A stretch of 64,000 nucleotides of DNA from Arthrobacter sp. Marseille-P9274 (GTDB lineage Bacteria > Actinomycetota > Actinomycetes > Actinomycetales > Micrococcaceae). The notes below the pieces were generated by a model that had not been told where the DNA came from, searched no databases, and saw nothing but the letters and a program-made list of their open reading frames with translations. Of the stretch, positions 51,522-60,060 are shown in pieces (the first letter of the stretch is position 1; each line of letters opens with the position of its first letter). The translations under genes were made by a program, and so were the position numbers. Location: contig NZ_CAMPOV010000003.1 in the NCBI RefSeq assembly GCF_946892675.1, positions 1 through 64,000 on the forward strand. Direction: 5' to 3'.

Positions 51522-52081
51522 CAGACGACAACTCCCTCGCGGAGTTCGCCCTGCGGGTCGTCCGCGCCCTGGAATGGAGCCGGCGGTCCGGCAAGGAAGA
51601 AGAACCCGGGTGCTCCGGCCCCCTCTTCCGGCGTTCCGGTACACAAAAAGAGCTTGTCGTTCACTTTCCGTACCTCGTCGAGGAATCCAATGCTGCCAGC
51701 AGGATTATCGAAATCGCTGTACTTCAGCATCAGGGTTTCCTTGCCGTCAATCGGGGAAGTCCCGCGATGCACGCCGAACCGGTCCCGCCGCATGACCGTA
51801 CCGTCGGGCTGGCGAAGGCGGTTGTACCCTGAGGCGCCATCGCCTTCTTCGCCCGGGATACCTTTGCCGAGCCAGAAGACTCCGTTGCCAGCCTTGACCC
51901 GCTCGAGCGCGGCGGCGAACGTCTCCTCGTTCTGGCCCAGATAGTCAAACCCGGCGTACTCGCCCGAGACCTCGCCAACCACGGGCGCGTCCAGCGACTT
52001 GAACAGGTTCATCAAAGCGTCGTAGTCCAGGGCTGCCAGATGCGAAACCTGCCAGTGCTCGATGGGATCTGCCTGAAGCAT
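51521..52081 (-). CDS. GXWXG/DUF4334-like protein of unknown function
   Basis: A 186-residue protein. The N-terminal part (LMNLFKSLDAPVVGEVSGEYAGF) resembles a GXWXG domain with the motif changed to GEYAG, and the segments VFWLGKGIP, RFGVHRG and LKYSDFDNPAGSIGF recall DUF4334. This is a by-eye resemblance, not a database match. No signal peptide. AGAGGAGA precedes the ATG. It opens the dehydrogenase part of the operon, 71 bp after the permease, and is coupled to the second alcohol dehydrogenase, so it may bind the substrate or an intermediate. Confidence 0.6.
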   Translation of the reverse strand: MLQADPIEHWQVSHLAALDYDALMNLFKSLDAPVVGEVSGEYAGFDYLGQNEETFAAALERVKAGNGVFWLGKGIPGEEGDGASGYNRLRQPDGTVMRRDRFGVHRGTSPIDGKETLMLKYSDFDNPAGSIGFLDEVRKVNDKLFLCTGTPEEGAGAPGFFFLAGPPAPFQGADDPQGELREGVVV

Positions 52082-52152
52082 AATGTTCTCCTCTTTCGTG
52101 ATTCATTCCAGCTGGTGCCGTTCATCCCGGCACCAGAAGTTCGCAGGTTGCG

Positions 52153-53169
52153 TTATACCCGGTCGCTCAACTTGCGTCCGCGGCCATAAATCGCCATCGC
52201 GATCAGGATGACGACGCCGTACAGGATCTGCTGGTCGCTCGTGGCCAAACCGTGCCCGATCAGGACAGTCGTGATGACGGTCAGCATCAAGGCGCCAATA
52301 ACCGTGCGGGAGTAGTCGCCGGGACCTCCGAACACTGTGCCGCCGATGATGACCGCCGCGAGACTTTGGAAGAGGTACGGGCCACCAATCGACGTGTTGA
52401 CTGTCCCGGAGAAGGCCGCCAAGAGAACGCCGGCCAGGCCGGCGAAGAGCGCGCTGAGCGCAAACACGACGATCCACATGCGACGAACCTTGATCAACGA
52501 CAGGCCCGCCGCCCGTCCGTTCGCTCCCGCAGCCAGCATCCGCCGGCCTACCGCAGTGCGGTGGATGAAGATTGCAAGAGCAATGGCTATCACTGCCCAG
52601 ATGGCGATGATTGGAGGAAACGGTAGGCCTAACGTTGTCGACCGCAGCGATGTCAGCGCCATCAGCCATTCGGGCGCACCGCCCGCGATCGTCCCTTCGG
52701 TCTGGATCTGCATGAGTCCCAGGGCAAAGGTTCCCATCGCCAAGGTGACTACCAGCGGCTCGACGCTGTACCGGTGGCAGACCCACCCGACAAAACCTCC
52801 CAGGATTGCAGTGAACGGGATGAGCAGGAGCAGTGCGGTGGTGAAGCTGATGCCATACAACTGCGTGAACTGGGTGGCAAACACGGCTCCGACGACAAGG
52901 AAGTTGGCAACCGACATATCCACGCCGCCGATCAGGATCGCGAGCGTTTGCCCGAGTCCCGCCAGGCCCACCAAAGAAGCGAGAATCAGCAGTGACTTGA
53001 CGCTGCTCTCCGAGGCGAATCCTTCCAAGGTGAAGGCGCCCACAAGGAACGCGACCACCGTGATGAGAACCTGCAGAAGGGGAAGCCTGCCCTGCGCTCT
53101 GGTCAGTAGTTCCAGAAGGCGCGGACGATCGTTCGCAGTGTGTCCGGCTTTGGCAGTCAGGGTTGTCAT
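52153..53169 (-). CDS. ABC transporter permease, RbsC-like (CUT2) 1
   Basis: A 338-residue permease of the BPD_transp_2 (ribose-type) family with 8-10 membrane helices: LIGGVDMSVANFLVVG, YSVEPLVVTLAMGTFALGL and the conserved IIGGTVFGGPGDYSRTVIGALMLTVITTVL. Its ATG overlaps the stop codon of the second permease (ATGA). It forms the channel with that protein, powered by the RbsA-like ATPase. Confidence 0.92.
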   Translation of the reverse strand: MTTLTAKAGHTANDRPRLLELLTRAQGRLPLLQVLITVVAFLVGAFTLEGFASESSVKSLLILASLVGLAGLGQTLAILIGGVDMSVANFLVVGAVFATQFTQLYGISFTTALLLLIPFTAILGGFVGWVCHRYSVEPLVVTLAMGTFALGLMQIQTEGTIAGGAPEWLMALTSLRSTTLGLPFPPIIAIWAVIAIALAIFIHRTAVGRRMLAAGANGRAAGLSLIKVRRMWIVVFALSALFAGLAGVLLAAFSGTVNTSIGGPYLFQSLAAVIIGGTVFGGPGDYSRTVIGALMLTVITTVLIGHGLATSDQQILYGVVILIAMAIYGRGRKLSDRV

Positions 53170-54173
53170 TGGTTGTTCTCCTTCCGCGGGGCCGCAATGA
53201 TCGAGCCGGTAATGACGGCAAACAGCAGCAGGGCGCCGAAAACGAGGTTCAGCCACACTTGGGAGACGTTGAACAACGTCAGCATGTTCTGAACGAGGAA
53301 GATGACTGCAGCGCCGGCGACAGCACCGAGCAGCCCACCTCTGCCGCCGGTAATCACAATGCCGCCAAGGGCAATGGCGGTGATGGCACCGATTACATAC
53401 GACGAACTGGTCGATGCATCTGCTGAGCTCACCAAGGCCGTCAGCGCGATGCCGCCGACTGCCGCGATGACGCCGCCAATGGAATAGGAGGTTACGCGGA
53501 TCAGTCCGACGTTGACGCCGGCCGAGAATGCCGTTGTGTCGTTACCGCCGACCGCATAGAGATTCTTGCCGAAGGCACTCCGCACGAAAACGGACCACAG
53601 GACAAGCGGCAGGCCGATCGTCAGCAGTGCGCCCGGAATGAACCACACCTGGCTGGCAAGATTGAGCACCCACCCGTCGAACAGGATCACCGGGGTGGGC
53701 GCCAAGCGCAGATTGACGCCGGTCAAGATGAACATCGAAGCCAAAGAGGCCACGATCGGAGGAAGTCGCAGGACCACGGCGAGCAGACCGTTGAGCATGC
53801 CAAGGAGCGCGCCGGCTGCCAGGAGGATGGGGATCGCAATGTAGCCGCCCAGCCCCGCGGGAGTCAGGTAACCGACCAGCAGGATCGATGCGAAGGTCAT
53901 CTGGGCGCTGATCGATAGGTCGATGCCGCCGCCAACGACGGCTGCCGCCGTCGCCATGGCGGCCAGCGCCATCGGTGCGAACGCAGCCAATTGCTGCACC
54001 GGCCCGAAGTTGGGCTGCAGCGCGATGTTGATTGCCAGCATCGCTACGGTGAGGATCGTGGCGAAGGCTGCCGGACGAAGCCGGAAGAAGAGCCGCACGC
54101 GCTCGGGGAGCGGTATCTGCGGAACTGAAGCGGCACTGCCCTTTCGGTCCAATCTATCCAATACCGTGCTCAT
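53166..54173 (-). CDS. ABC transporter permease, RbsC-like (CUT2) 2
   Basis: A 335-residue permease of the same family as the downstream gene: VGGGIDLSISAQMTFASILL, LPPIVASLASMFILTGVNL and GAITAIALGGIVITGGRGGLLGAVAG are the usual blocks. The ATG at 54173 overlaps the end of the ATPase gene by 20 bp. Two different permease genes are normal for CUT2 systems that form a heterodimeric channel. Confidence 0.92.
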   Translation of the reverse strand: MSTVLDRLDRKGSAASVPQIPLPERVRLFFRLRPAAFATILTVAMLAINIALQPNFGPVQQLAAFAPMALAAMATAAAVVGGGIDLSISAQMTFASILLVGYLTPAGLGGYIAIPILLAAGALLGMLNGLLAVVLRLPPIVASLASMFILTGVNLRLAPTPVILFDGWVLNLASQVWFIPGALLTIGLPLVLWSVFVRSAFGKNLYAVGGNDTTAFSAGVNVGLIRVTSYSIGGVIAAVGGIALTALVSSADASTSSSYVIGAITAIALGGIVITGGRGGLLGAVAGAAVIFLVQNMLTLFNVSQVWLNLVFGALLLFAVITGSIIAAPRKENNQ

Positions 54174-55737
54174 CGCGGCTTTCCTTCCCAAAGAAGCTGG
54201 CAACTAGGTTCTGCCTGGTCAGTTCCGAATGCTGGAACTCGTGCGTGCACTCAAAGTTGTCGAAAACGAGTACCCGATCCATTAGCTCAATGTGCTCGTC
54301 CACCTCGGTGGAGAGCATGACGACGGCCATTCCCTCGGCGGTAAGATCGCCGAGGAGGCGATAGAGATCGCGTTTCGCATTGATGTCGATGCCGCGGGTG
54401 GGGTCATTGAGCAGAAGGATCTCGGGCTTGGTCGCCAGCCAGCGGGCGATGACCACCTTTTGCTGGTTCCCGCCGGAAAGCGTCGTGATGGCGTTTGCAG
54501 TATTTCCGGTCTTGATACTTAACTGCGAGACGTAGTCGCCGAAGCGCCGGGCGGCGGCCCGGGGACTGAGGAATCCGGATCTGCTGTCCTCATGCACAGT
54601 CGCGATGGAGAAGTTGTCGAGTATGGACATCCATTCGAAGAGCGACTCGCCTCTCCGTTCACGCGGCACATAAGCAATCCGGTGCGAGTGGGCTGCTTCC
54701 CGATCGAGGATCTCCGCTTCGCCTCCGCTGGCCTTCCGCACCACGCGGCCCGTACTCGTACCGAGGCCTGCGAGAGCTTTTAGGAATGCGTCCTGCCCCT
54801 GCCCTTCAAGTCCGGCCAGGCCCACCAGCTCACCGGCACGGATCTGCGCATTAATAGGAGAGCGTCCCGGGGCGAGCGTTAGTCCGCGTGTTTCGAGGAC
54901 GACGGGGGCACTAGGGTCGTGTTCCCGCGTCTCCGCGCGAGCCGTCTTCGGGGCCAGATGATCGCTGCCCGTCATCATCTCGACCAACTGTTCCGTCGTC
55001 CAGTTTTCGTCATCGACGGTTCCGACCGTGACGCCCGACCGGAGCACAGTGATGCGGTCTCCAATCTCCTCGATTTCATCCATGCGATGGGTAATGAGCA
55101 TGATCCCCACACCCTCATCGCACAGGCGCCTGACAACGCGGAACAATCGGGTCCGGCTGTCGTAATCGAGGGCAGATGTCGCCTCGTCCAGGATCAGAAT
55201 CTTCGGCTTCCGCAGCAGCGCCCGGGCGATACTGCAGACCTGCCTGTCACTCAGCGAGAGATCTTCCACGCGGGCGTCAAGCCGCGGCGGGTGCTCAAGG
55301 AGTTCAGCCAGGACCGTCCGGGCACGTTCGGATTTTTCGGCCTTGCGCACCTTCGTCGTGAATGTTCCGTCCGCGCCCAGCCACAGGTTATCCAGCACAG
55401 TACGGCTGCCCACCGAGAGCACTTCCTGGAAGACAGTGACAATTCCTGCCTGCTGCGAATTCCGCGGAGACGCAAAGCTGTTGTACGAGGTTCCGCCGAT
55501 TACGATCTCCCCGCTGTTGGGAGCATGTACTCCGCTCAGGATCTTGACGAGAGTCGATTTACCCGATCCGTTCTCGCCGACCAGCGCGTGCACTTCACCG
55601 GCCCGGATGTTGAATGAGGCTTCCCGGACAGCAACCGTGGGCCCGAACCGCTTGCTCAGCGACCGCACGTCCAGCAGCACGTCACACGGCCCGCGTCTGC
55701 GTGTCTGTGCCTCAGGGGCGCGGAGTTTCGCGTCCAT
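54154..55737 (-). CDS. ABC transporter ATPase, RbsA-like double domain
   Basis: A 527-residue tandem ATPase. Domain 1 has Walker A GENGSGKST, signature LSLSDRQVCSIARALL and Walker B ILILDEATSAL. Domain 2 keeps LSGGNQQKVVIARWL and LLLNDPTRGID but its Walker A is degenerate (GLEGQGQDAF, without Lys), as is common for RbsA-type proteins. It energises import of a monosaccharide-like or other small polar ligand. It lies 101 bp after the binding-protein gene. Confidence 0.94.
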   Translation of the reverse strand: MDAKLRAPEAQTRRRGPCDVLLDVRSLSKRFGPTVAVREASFNIRAGEVHALVGENGSGKSTLVKILSGVHAPNSGEIVIGGTSYNSFASPRNSQQAGIVTVFQEVLSVGSRTVLDNLWLGADGTFTTKVRKAEKSERARTVLAELLEHPPRLDARVEDLSLSDRQVCSIARALLRKPKILILDEATSALDYDSRTRLFRVVRRLCDEGVGIMLITHRMDEIEEIGDRITVLRSGVTVGTVDDENWTTEQLVEMMTGSDHLAPKTARAETREHDPSAPVVLETRGLTLAPGRSPINAQIRAGELVGLAGLEGQGQDAFLKALAGLGTSTGRVVRKASGGEAEILDREAAHSHRIAYVPRERRGESLFEWMSILDNFSIATVHEDSRSGFLSPRAAARRFGDYVSQLSIKTGNTANAITTLSGGNQQKVVIARWLATKPEILLLNDPTRGIDINAKRDLYRLLGDLTAEGMAVVMLSTEVDEHIELMDRVLVFDNFECTHEFQHSELTRQNLVASFFGKESRDEHGIG

Positions 55738-55766
55738 ATTCGCTCACTTTCTTCTTACGGGGACAC

Positions 55767-55832
55767 ACAGGTGCCCGGTGAACCGGTGCGGGCCGGTCGG
55801 CTGTCCCCGGGACGCCGCCCACCCGCACCTGT
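55767..55832 (-). repeat. Structured spacer between binding-protein and ATPase genes
   Basis: ACAGGTGC (55767-55774) pairs with GCACCTGT (55825-55832), enclosing a small hairpin CCGGT-GA-ACCGG (55775-55786). Such stem-loops in transport operons often protect the upstream binding-protein mRNA so that it is made in excess. Confidence 0.5.
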
Positions 55833-55838
55833 TCGCAT

Positions 55839-57110
55839 TTACTGACCTGGGGTGGTGAAGTAGCCATCGAGGTACTCGGAGGGGAGGAGCGAGCCGACGG
55901 TCTCGGTTTCCTCTGCCGAGGTGGTCGTCGCGCCAGCAACCGCATACTGGTCGATGTTTTCGTCCGTGATGAATTGGGTTTCGAGCGCGATCTGGTTGAT
56001 CTTCGGCCCCTCGCCCTTCATCGTGCGAAGCGCCACCTCCCAGAGCGCTTCACCGAACTGGGTGCCCGTCCCCGGGATAGCCAGTCCTTGGTACCCCCCG
56101 GGACGCAGCTCCTCCCACCAAGCGATCGAGGCCGCGGTGGGAAGGTTGTCGAGGATCACCGGCATATCCTCCCGTCCGGCATCGGCGAAACCGGCGAAGG
56201 TACCGGCACCCATGGAAGCCACCTGGTAGACCAGATCAATATCTTCGGGGTGGGACGCGAGGAAGCTCATGACCGCGGACTTGGCACCGGGGTCACTGAA
56301 GTCGCCGGCCGGGCTTCCAACAATCTTGATGTCCTCGCACGGCTCGACGACCTGCTCGGCGGTCGCGACGGAGGTGGTGTTCACCGTCATGCCCTCGATG
56401 CCTTGGACGATGAGCATGTTGCCCTTGCCGTCAATCATCTCCACGCCCCGGGCAACGGTCTGTGCCACGCTGTCGAATCCGTTGGGGCTGATGTTCAGTG
56501 CGTAGGGAGAGGCAACGTATCCGGTGAAAGTCACGGTGGGTATGCCTTTCTCGCCGGCTGAATTCACTGCACCGACAAGCGCCTCACCCGACAGCGGCTG
56601 GGCGATGATGATGTCCGCGCCTTTGCGCACCAGCTGCTCGAACGCCCGCACTTGGTCAGCGGCCGTCACTTCACCGCCGGCGCCGCCTGGTGTCTCGATC
56701 AGGAGTTCGGCGACATCGCCGGCGGCCTTCGATTCCTTCGCCAGCCGCTTGATCTCCGCGCTCAGCGCAGCCGCTACAGGGCTTCCGGAATCCTGCTGCA
56801 AATAGCCGACGGTGATCGGACCGTCGGCCGCTTTGGACTCAAGCCCTGCCCAAGCGCTGGCCTCGATCTTGTCCGGCCATCCGTTGAACGCCGCCCGGAC
56901 TTCCTCCGGAAGGTCCTTCAACAGGCCGTCAGGATCGTTCGGTTCGACGACCGGAACGTCTCCGCAACTGACTGCCGAAAACGCTTCCGCCCCGCCTGCG
57001 TTCCCGCCGGCGCTTGATGAGCCTCCACCTCCGCAAGCTGAGACGGCGAGCACGCCGGGAAGCGCCAAAGCCAGCAGCATGCCTCCGCGAAAGCGCTCGC
57101 GACGCTTCAT
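55839..57110 (-). CDS. Sugar-type ABC substrate-binding lipoprotein (RbsB-like)
   Basis: A 423-residue periplasmic-binding-protein-like lipoprotein. The signal MKRRERFRGG...LAVSAC gives a lipobox Cys, then a Gly/Ser-rich tether and a type 1 binding fold with ITVGYLQQDSGSPVAAALSAEI, ADIIIAQPLSGEALVGAV and MLIVQGIEGMTVNT. The family normally binds pentoses or hexoses; context of alcohol and aryl-aldehyde dehydrogenases suggests a non-sugar or a glycosylated ligand. The ATG at 57110 has AGAAGG upstream; an in-frame ATG at 57140 adds ten residues and is possible. First gene of the ABC/dehydrogenase operon. Confidence 0.9.
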   Translation of the reverse strand: MKRRERFRGGMLLALALPGVLAVSACGGGGSSSAGGNAGGAEAFSAVSCGDVPVVEPNDPDGLLKDLPEEVRAAFNGWPDKIEASAWAGLESKAADGPITVGYLQQDSGSPVAAALSAEIKRLAKESKAAGDVAELLIETPGGAGGEVTAADQVRAFEQLVRKGADIIIAQPLSGEALVGAVNSAGEKGIPTVTFTGYVASPYALNISPNGFDSVAQTVARGVEMIDGKGNMLIVQGIEGMTVNTTSVATAEQVVEPCEDIKIVGSPAGDFSDPGAKSAVMSFLASHPEDIDLVYQVASMGAGTFAGFADAGREDMPVILDNLPTAASIAWWEELRPGGYQGLAIPGTGTQFGEALWEVALRTMKGEGPKINQIALETQFITDENIDQYAVAGATTTSAEETETVGSLLPSEYLDGYFTTPGQ

Positions 57111-57140
57111 TCGGCCTTCTGTATGGGAGAGCTTGGTCAT

Positions 57141-57429
57141 TTGTACTGTCCGTTCTGTCAGTGTCCATCGCCTTTGAAGTGAGACACCTGCGGCCACCTC
57201 TTAGTCGATGAGGTAGCCGAGGATGACCGGCGGATCACCTCTGATCGCGCCACCGTGGCCACCATATGGCTGCCGGATTATGGCGCATAAGAGTTCGGCG
57301 GATAGAGTGCGCGCCAGATCAGAACCCATGCGCAGGAGCGCAATCCGGGTTTGCCGGACCAGTACGACCAGCTGGGTCGTAGGCCGGAATCAGCTCATTT
57401 GAGGAACTTCGAGGTTGTGCGGTCCGCAC
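57141..57429. other. Intergenic stretch without intact gene, right edge of low-GC block
   Basis: 289 bp between the binding-protein gene and a decayed glycosylase remnant. No ORF has coding character. Short palindromes such as CCATATGG are present (near 57260). Probably holds the operon promoter. Confidence 0.4.
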
Positions 57430-57632
57430 GCCTGTCTGGCACGTCGGACAGTACTGGAGCGACGAGTCTGCGAAGGACACTTCCCGGACCGTATCCCGCA
57501 CACGGGACAAGGCTCGCCGGTACAGGCGTGCACGCGCATCGCCTTCCGCTTGGAGTCTTTCAGCTCAGCCGCCGGACGGCCCGACGCCCCGGCAACCGCC
57601 GACTCGAGGATGTCTCGCACCGGCCTTTGCCC
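57430..57632 (-). pseudogene. C-terminal remnant of a Fpg/Nei-family DNA glycosylase, frameshifted
   Basis: Only the C-terminal third remains. One frame reads GQRPVRDILESAVAGASG, LKDSKRKAMRVH and CTGEPCPVCG; the next frame resumes with DTVREVSFADSSLQYCPTCQTG. Together they make the zinc finger (CPVC...CPTC) that ends Fpg/MutM/Nei-type glycosylases. The frames meet at 57495-57497 with one base missing. The catalytic N-terminus is absent to the right, where a different decayed gene begins, so this is a broken fragment and cannot encode an active enzyme. Confidence 0.8.
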
Positions 57633-57658
57633 GGTGTTGGCCGGCAGAGCGGCAGCCG

Positions 57659-58242
57659 CTATGAGCCGAGGATATGCCGCAAGTACCGCTGCGGTGCGTC
57701 AAGATAGGACTTCCAGTTGGCAACCAACTCCAGCTCGTCCCACTCCGTGCGTCGGATCCCGTGCTCGCCCGTTTCATAGATGGCGGCGCCCGGAAGGGAC
57801 GCCAGGAGCGGCGAGTGGGTGGCGCATAGAACCTGGGAGCCGTTAGCGGCGAGATCAGCGAGCACGCCGATCAGCGCCAGCGATGAGCTGAATGAGAGTG
57901 CGGCCTCCGGCTCATCAAGGCAGTAGAACCCGGGGGTCGTCAGGTACGTGTCGGCGATGGCCAGGAACGATTCGCCGTGGCTCATGCTGTGGAAGTCATG
58001 CCCGCCCTCCAGGTTGCTCTGGAAGGTGTAGTAGCCGTGCATGGTTTCCGCCCGGAAGACTTGCCGCTGCCGTTCTCTCCGACGAGGAAGGTCACGCCCT
58101 CGGCAAGCTCCAGTCCCGATTCCAGTACGGCGGCCACGGCCGGGACGTCCGCCGGCCAGCTCGCCCGGTCAATCGCCGCGTCCGGCTTCGCACGCACCTC
58201 CCGCACCAACCGCTGGTCATCCAGGAACCCGGACCTGCTCAT
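57659..58242 (-). pseudogene. Predicted ATPase (AAA/ABC-like, COG3910 type) with internal deletion
   Basis: The N-terminal frame (ATG 58242, MSRSGFLDDQRLVREVRAK...) reaches the Walker A GENGSGKS, then runs out of homology near 58054. The C-terminal frame restarts as FRAETMHGYYTF and continues with GGHDFHSMSHGES (signature-like), YCLDEPEAALS (Walker B) and ATHSPLLASLPGA. The stretch of roughly 55-60 residues that normally follows Walker A is missing and the frame has changed. The gene is therefore inactivated. It abuts the glycosylase remnant, marking a decayed region beside the acquired block. Confidence 0.8.
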
Positions 58243-58300
58243 CTGGCGCACTCCGGCAGGGCGGCAGAGGCCCCCGGCCGGGGGCCGGGCAGGCTTCTGC

Positions 58301-59089
58301 TCATGGAGTCGTCTCTCCGTCCTCCAGGAGCCCCATGAACATCGTCCTGTGCAGGATCGCCACATGCCGCCGGGATACTTCGACGGCAGCAAGCACGTCC
58401 CTTGAGCGCAAGGCCTCGACCAGCCGGATGTGGTCCCGGTTGGAATTGTGCAGATGCTCGATCGGGTACGGCAGGAAGTAGGCGTACAGGTCGGCCAGCG
58501 CATGGTTGTATTCGTCGACGGCAGTGCCCATGCCGGAGCAGCGCGCCACCAGCCGGTGGAACTCGTCGTCGGCCTGGTGGTACTCCGACCAGCCGGTGGC
58601 GGCGGCCATCCGCTCGGTGAGCCGATACAGCCCCTCCAGTTGCTCCTCGGAGGCATTCAGTGCGGCATAGTGCGTGACAGCGCATTCGAAGAGCAGGCGG
58701 CGGTCCACCAACCGGTGGATTGCGGTGAACTCCTCCGGCCCGGCCGTGAGTTCCTGCAGCAGCTGCCGGGGCGGTTCGTCGGCGACGAACGTGCCGCCGC
58801 CGCGGCCCCGCCGACGGACCACGATGCCCTGCTCGGCCAGGTTCGTCAGCGCCCGCCGCGCGGTAATCGGACTCACGGAGAGCCCGAGGGCCAGCTCCTT
58901 CTGGTCCGGCAGCCGCTCCCCAGGCCGCAGCAGGCCGAGCAGGATCGCGGTGCTGATCCGGAGCCGCACGGCGTCAATGGCGCTGCGGCGGTCGATGCCG
59001 GCCAGCACGCCCTCGTCGATGGCAGAGCCCGCCGCTTCAGGCAGGGCGCGCTCCGATGCTGCGGTGCCCGTGGTCATAGGAACAACCAT
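58301..59089 (-). CDS. GntR-family regulator (FadR/FCD type)
   Basis: A 262-residue GntR regulator: wHTH (DAVRLRISTAILLGLLRPGERLPDQKELALGLSVSPITARRALTNLAEQGIV) and a C-terminal FCD-type helical domain with FHRLVARCSGMG and EYNHALADLYAYFLP. It diverges from the amidohydrolase/APC operon (59173 onward) with an 83-bp spacer, so it almost certainly regulates that cassette. The start at ATG 59089 or 59077 is uncertain. Confidence 0.9.
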   Translation of the reverse strand: MVVPMTTGTAASERALPEAAGSAIDEGVLAGIDRRSAIDAVRLRISTAILLGLLRPGERLPDQKELALGLSVSPITARRALTNLAEQGIVVRRRGRGGGTFVADEPPRQLLQELTAGPEEFTAIHRLVDRRLLFECAVTHYAALNASEEQLEGLYRLTERMAAATGWSEYHQADDEFHRLVARCSGMGTAVDEYNHALADLYAYFLPYPIEHLHNSNRDHIRLVEALRSRDVLAAVEVSRRHVAILHRTMFMGLLEDGETTP

Positions 59090-59172
59090 ACGGTCCCATC
59101 CAACCCCTTCCTTTATTGGTTCAACTTGATCTATTATGTCACAAGTCACTCACGATCGACTGGAAGCTACCC
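59090..59172. promoter_or_regulatory. Divergent promoter region for GntR and hydrolase cassette
   Basis: An AT-rich stretch (CTTTATTGG, TTGATCTATTATGTCAC) between the two starts. TATTAT (59132-59137) is a good -10 candidate for the plus strand, though its -35 is weak. The GntR operator should lie here, but no clear palindrome is visible. Confidence 0.45.
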
Positions 59173-60060
59173 ATGCAACGACCCCTCCCCCTCATCGCGG
59201 CGCAGGCCCGGCCGCGCCTTATCGGCGAGCCGGTCTCGGCCTTCGCCGACGAGGCAAACAGTGCGTTGTCCAGCTACCCCTCGGCCAAGCTGTTGGTCTT
59301 TCCGGAGCTGCACCTCTTCGCCGACGGCGCACCGGACCTGCAGCGCACTGCAGCCCTGCAGGACAGCGCCGAGCCGCTCGACGGCCCCCGTGTCCGCGAA
59401 CTGCGGCAGCTCGCCGGCGACCTCGGCGTCTGGCTTGTGCCGGGAAGCGTCTGCGAGCGCGGCCCCGACGGACAGCTCTTCAACACCCAACTGGTCCTCT
59501 CGCCTGCCGGGGAACTCGCCGGCTACTACCGCAAGATCTTCCCGTGGCGGCCGCATGAGCCCTACGATCCGGGCGACAGCTTCACCGTCGTCGATCTGGA
59601 CGGCATGGGCCGGGTGGGCCTGCACATCTGCTACGACGCCTGGTACCCGGAAGTGACCCGCCAACTGGCCTGGATGGGCGCCGAAGTGATCCTCAATGTC
59701 GTCAAAACCACCACCCCCGACCGCCGGCAGGAACTGGTACTCGCCCAAGCAAACGCAATCGTCAACCAGGTCTTCATGGTCAGCGTCAACTGTGCCGGCC
59801 CCACCGGCCGGGGCCGCAGCCTGATCGTGGATCCGGAGGGAAACATCATTGCGGAAGCCCGGGACGATGCTCCGGTGCTGCTCGCCGCGGAACTCGACCT
59901 CGGCGTCGTCGACCGCGTCCGGAAGCACGGAACCGAAAACGTGAACCGCCCGTGGTCCCAATTCCACCCGGGGGAACCACCCATCGAACTGCCTATCTAC
60001 CAGGGCCGGATCGACCCGGCCAGCTGGACCCCGAAGGTCCCGGACATGAGGAACATCTAA
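59173..60060 (+). CDS. Carbon-nitrogen hydrolase 1 (nitrilase-superfamily amidase)
   Basis: A 295-residue CN hydrolase with the catalytic triad Glu45 (VFPELHLF), Lys121 (YYRKIFPW) and Cys153 (HICYDAWYPEV). The superfamily hydrolyses nitriles, amides and carbamoyl compounds. The ATG at 59173 has a modest GGAAG upstream; a GTG/ATG frame extends to 59116. First gene of a three-gene plus-strand cassette; the stop codon abuts the GTG of the permease. Confidence 0.9.
   Translation: MQRPLPLIAAQARPRLIGEPVSAFADEANSALSSYPSAKLLVFPELHLFADGAPDLQRTAALQDSAEPLDGPRVRELRQLAGDLGVWLVPGSVCERGPDGQLFNTQLVLSPAGELAGYYRKIFPWRPHEPYDPGDSFTVVDLDGMGRVGLHICYDAWYPEVTRQLAWMGAEVILNVVKTTTPDRRQELVLAQANAIVNQVFMVSVNCAGPTGRGRSLIVDPEGNIIAEARDDAPVLLAAELDLGVVDRVRKHGTENVNRPWSQFHPGEPPIELPIYQGRIDPASWTPKVPDMRNI

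Noticed and set aside
57351-57707. 118-residue plus-strand ORF right of the binding-protein gene
   Set aside because: It has no start context or motif and is antisense to the recognisable glycosylase remnant.
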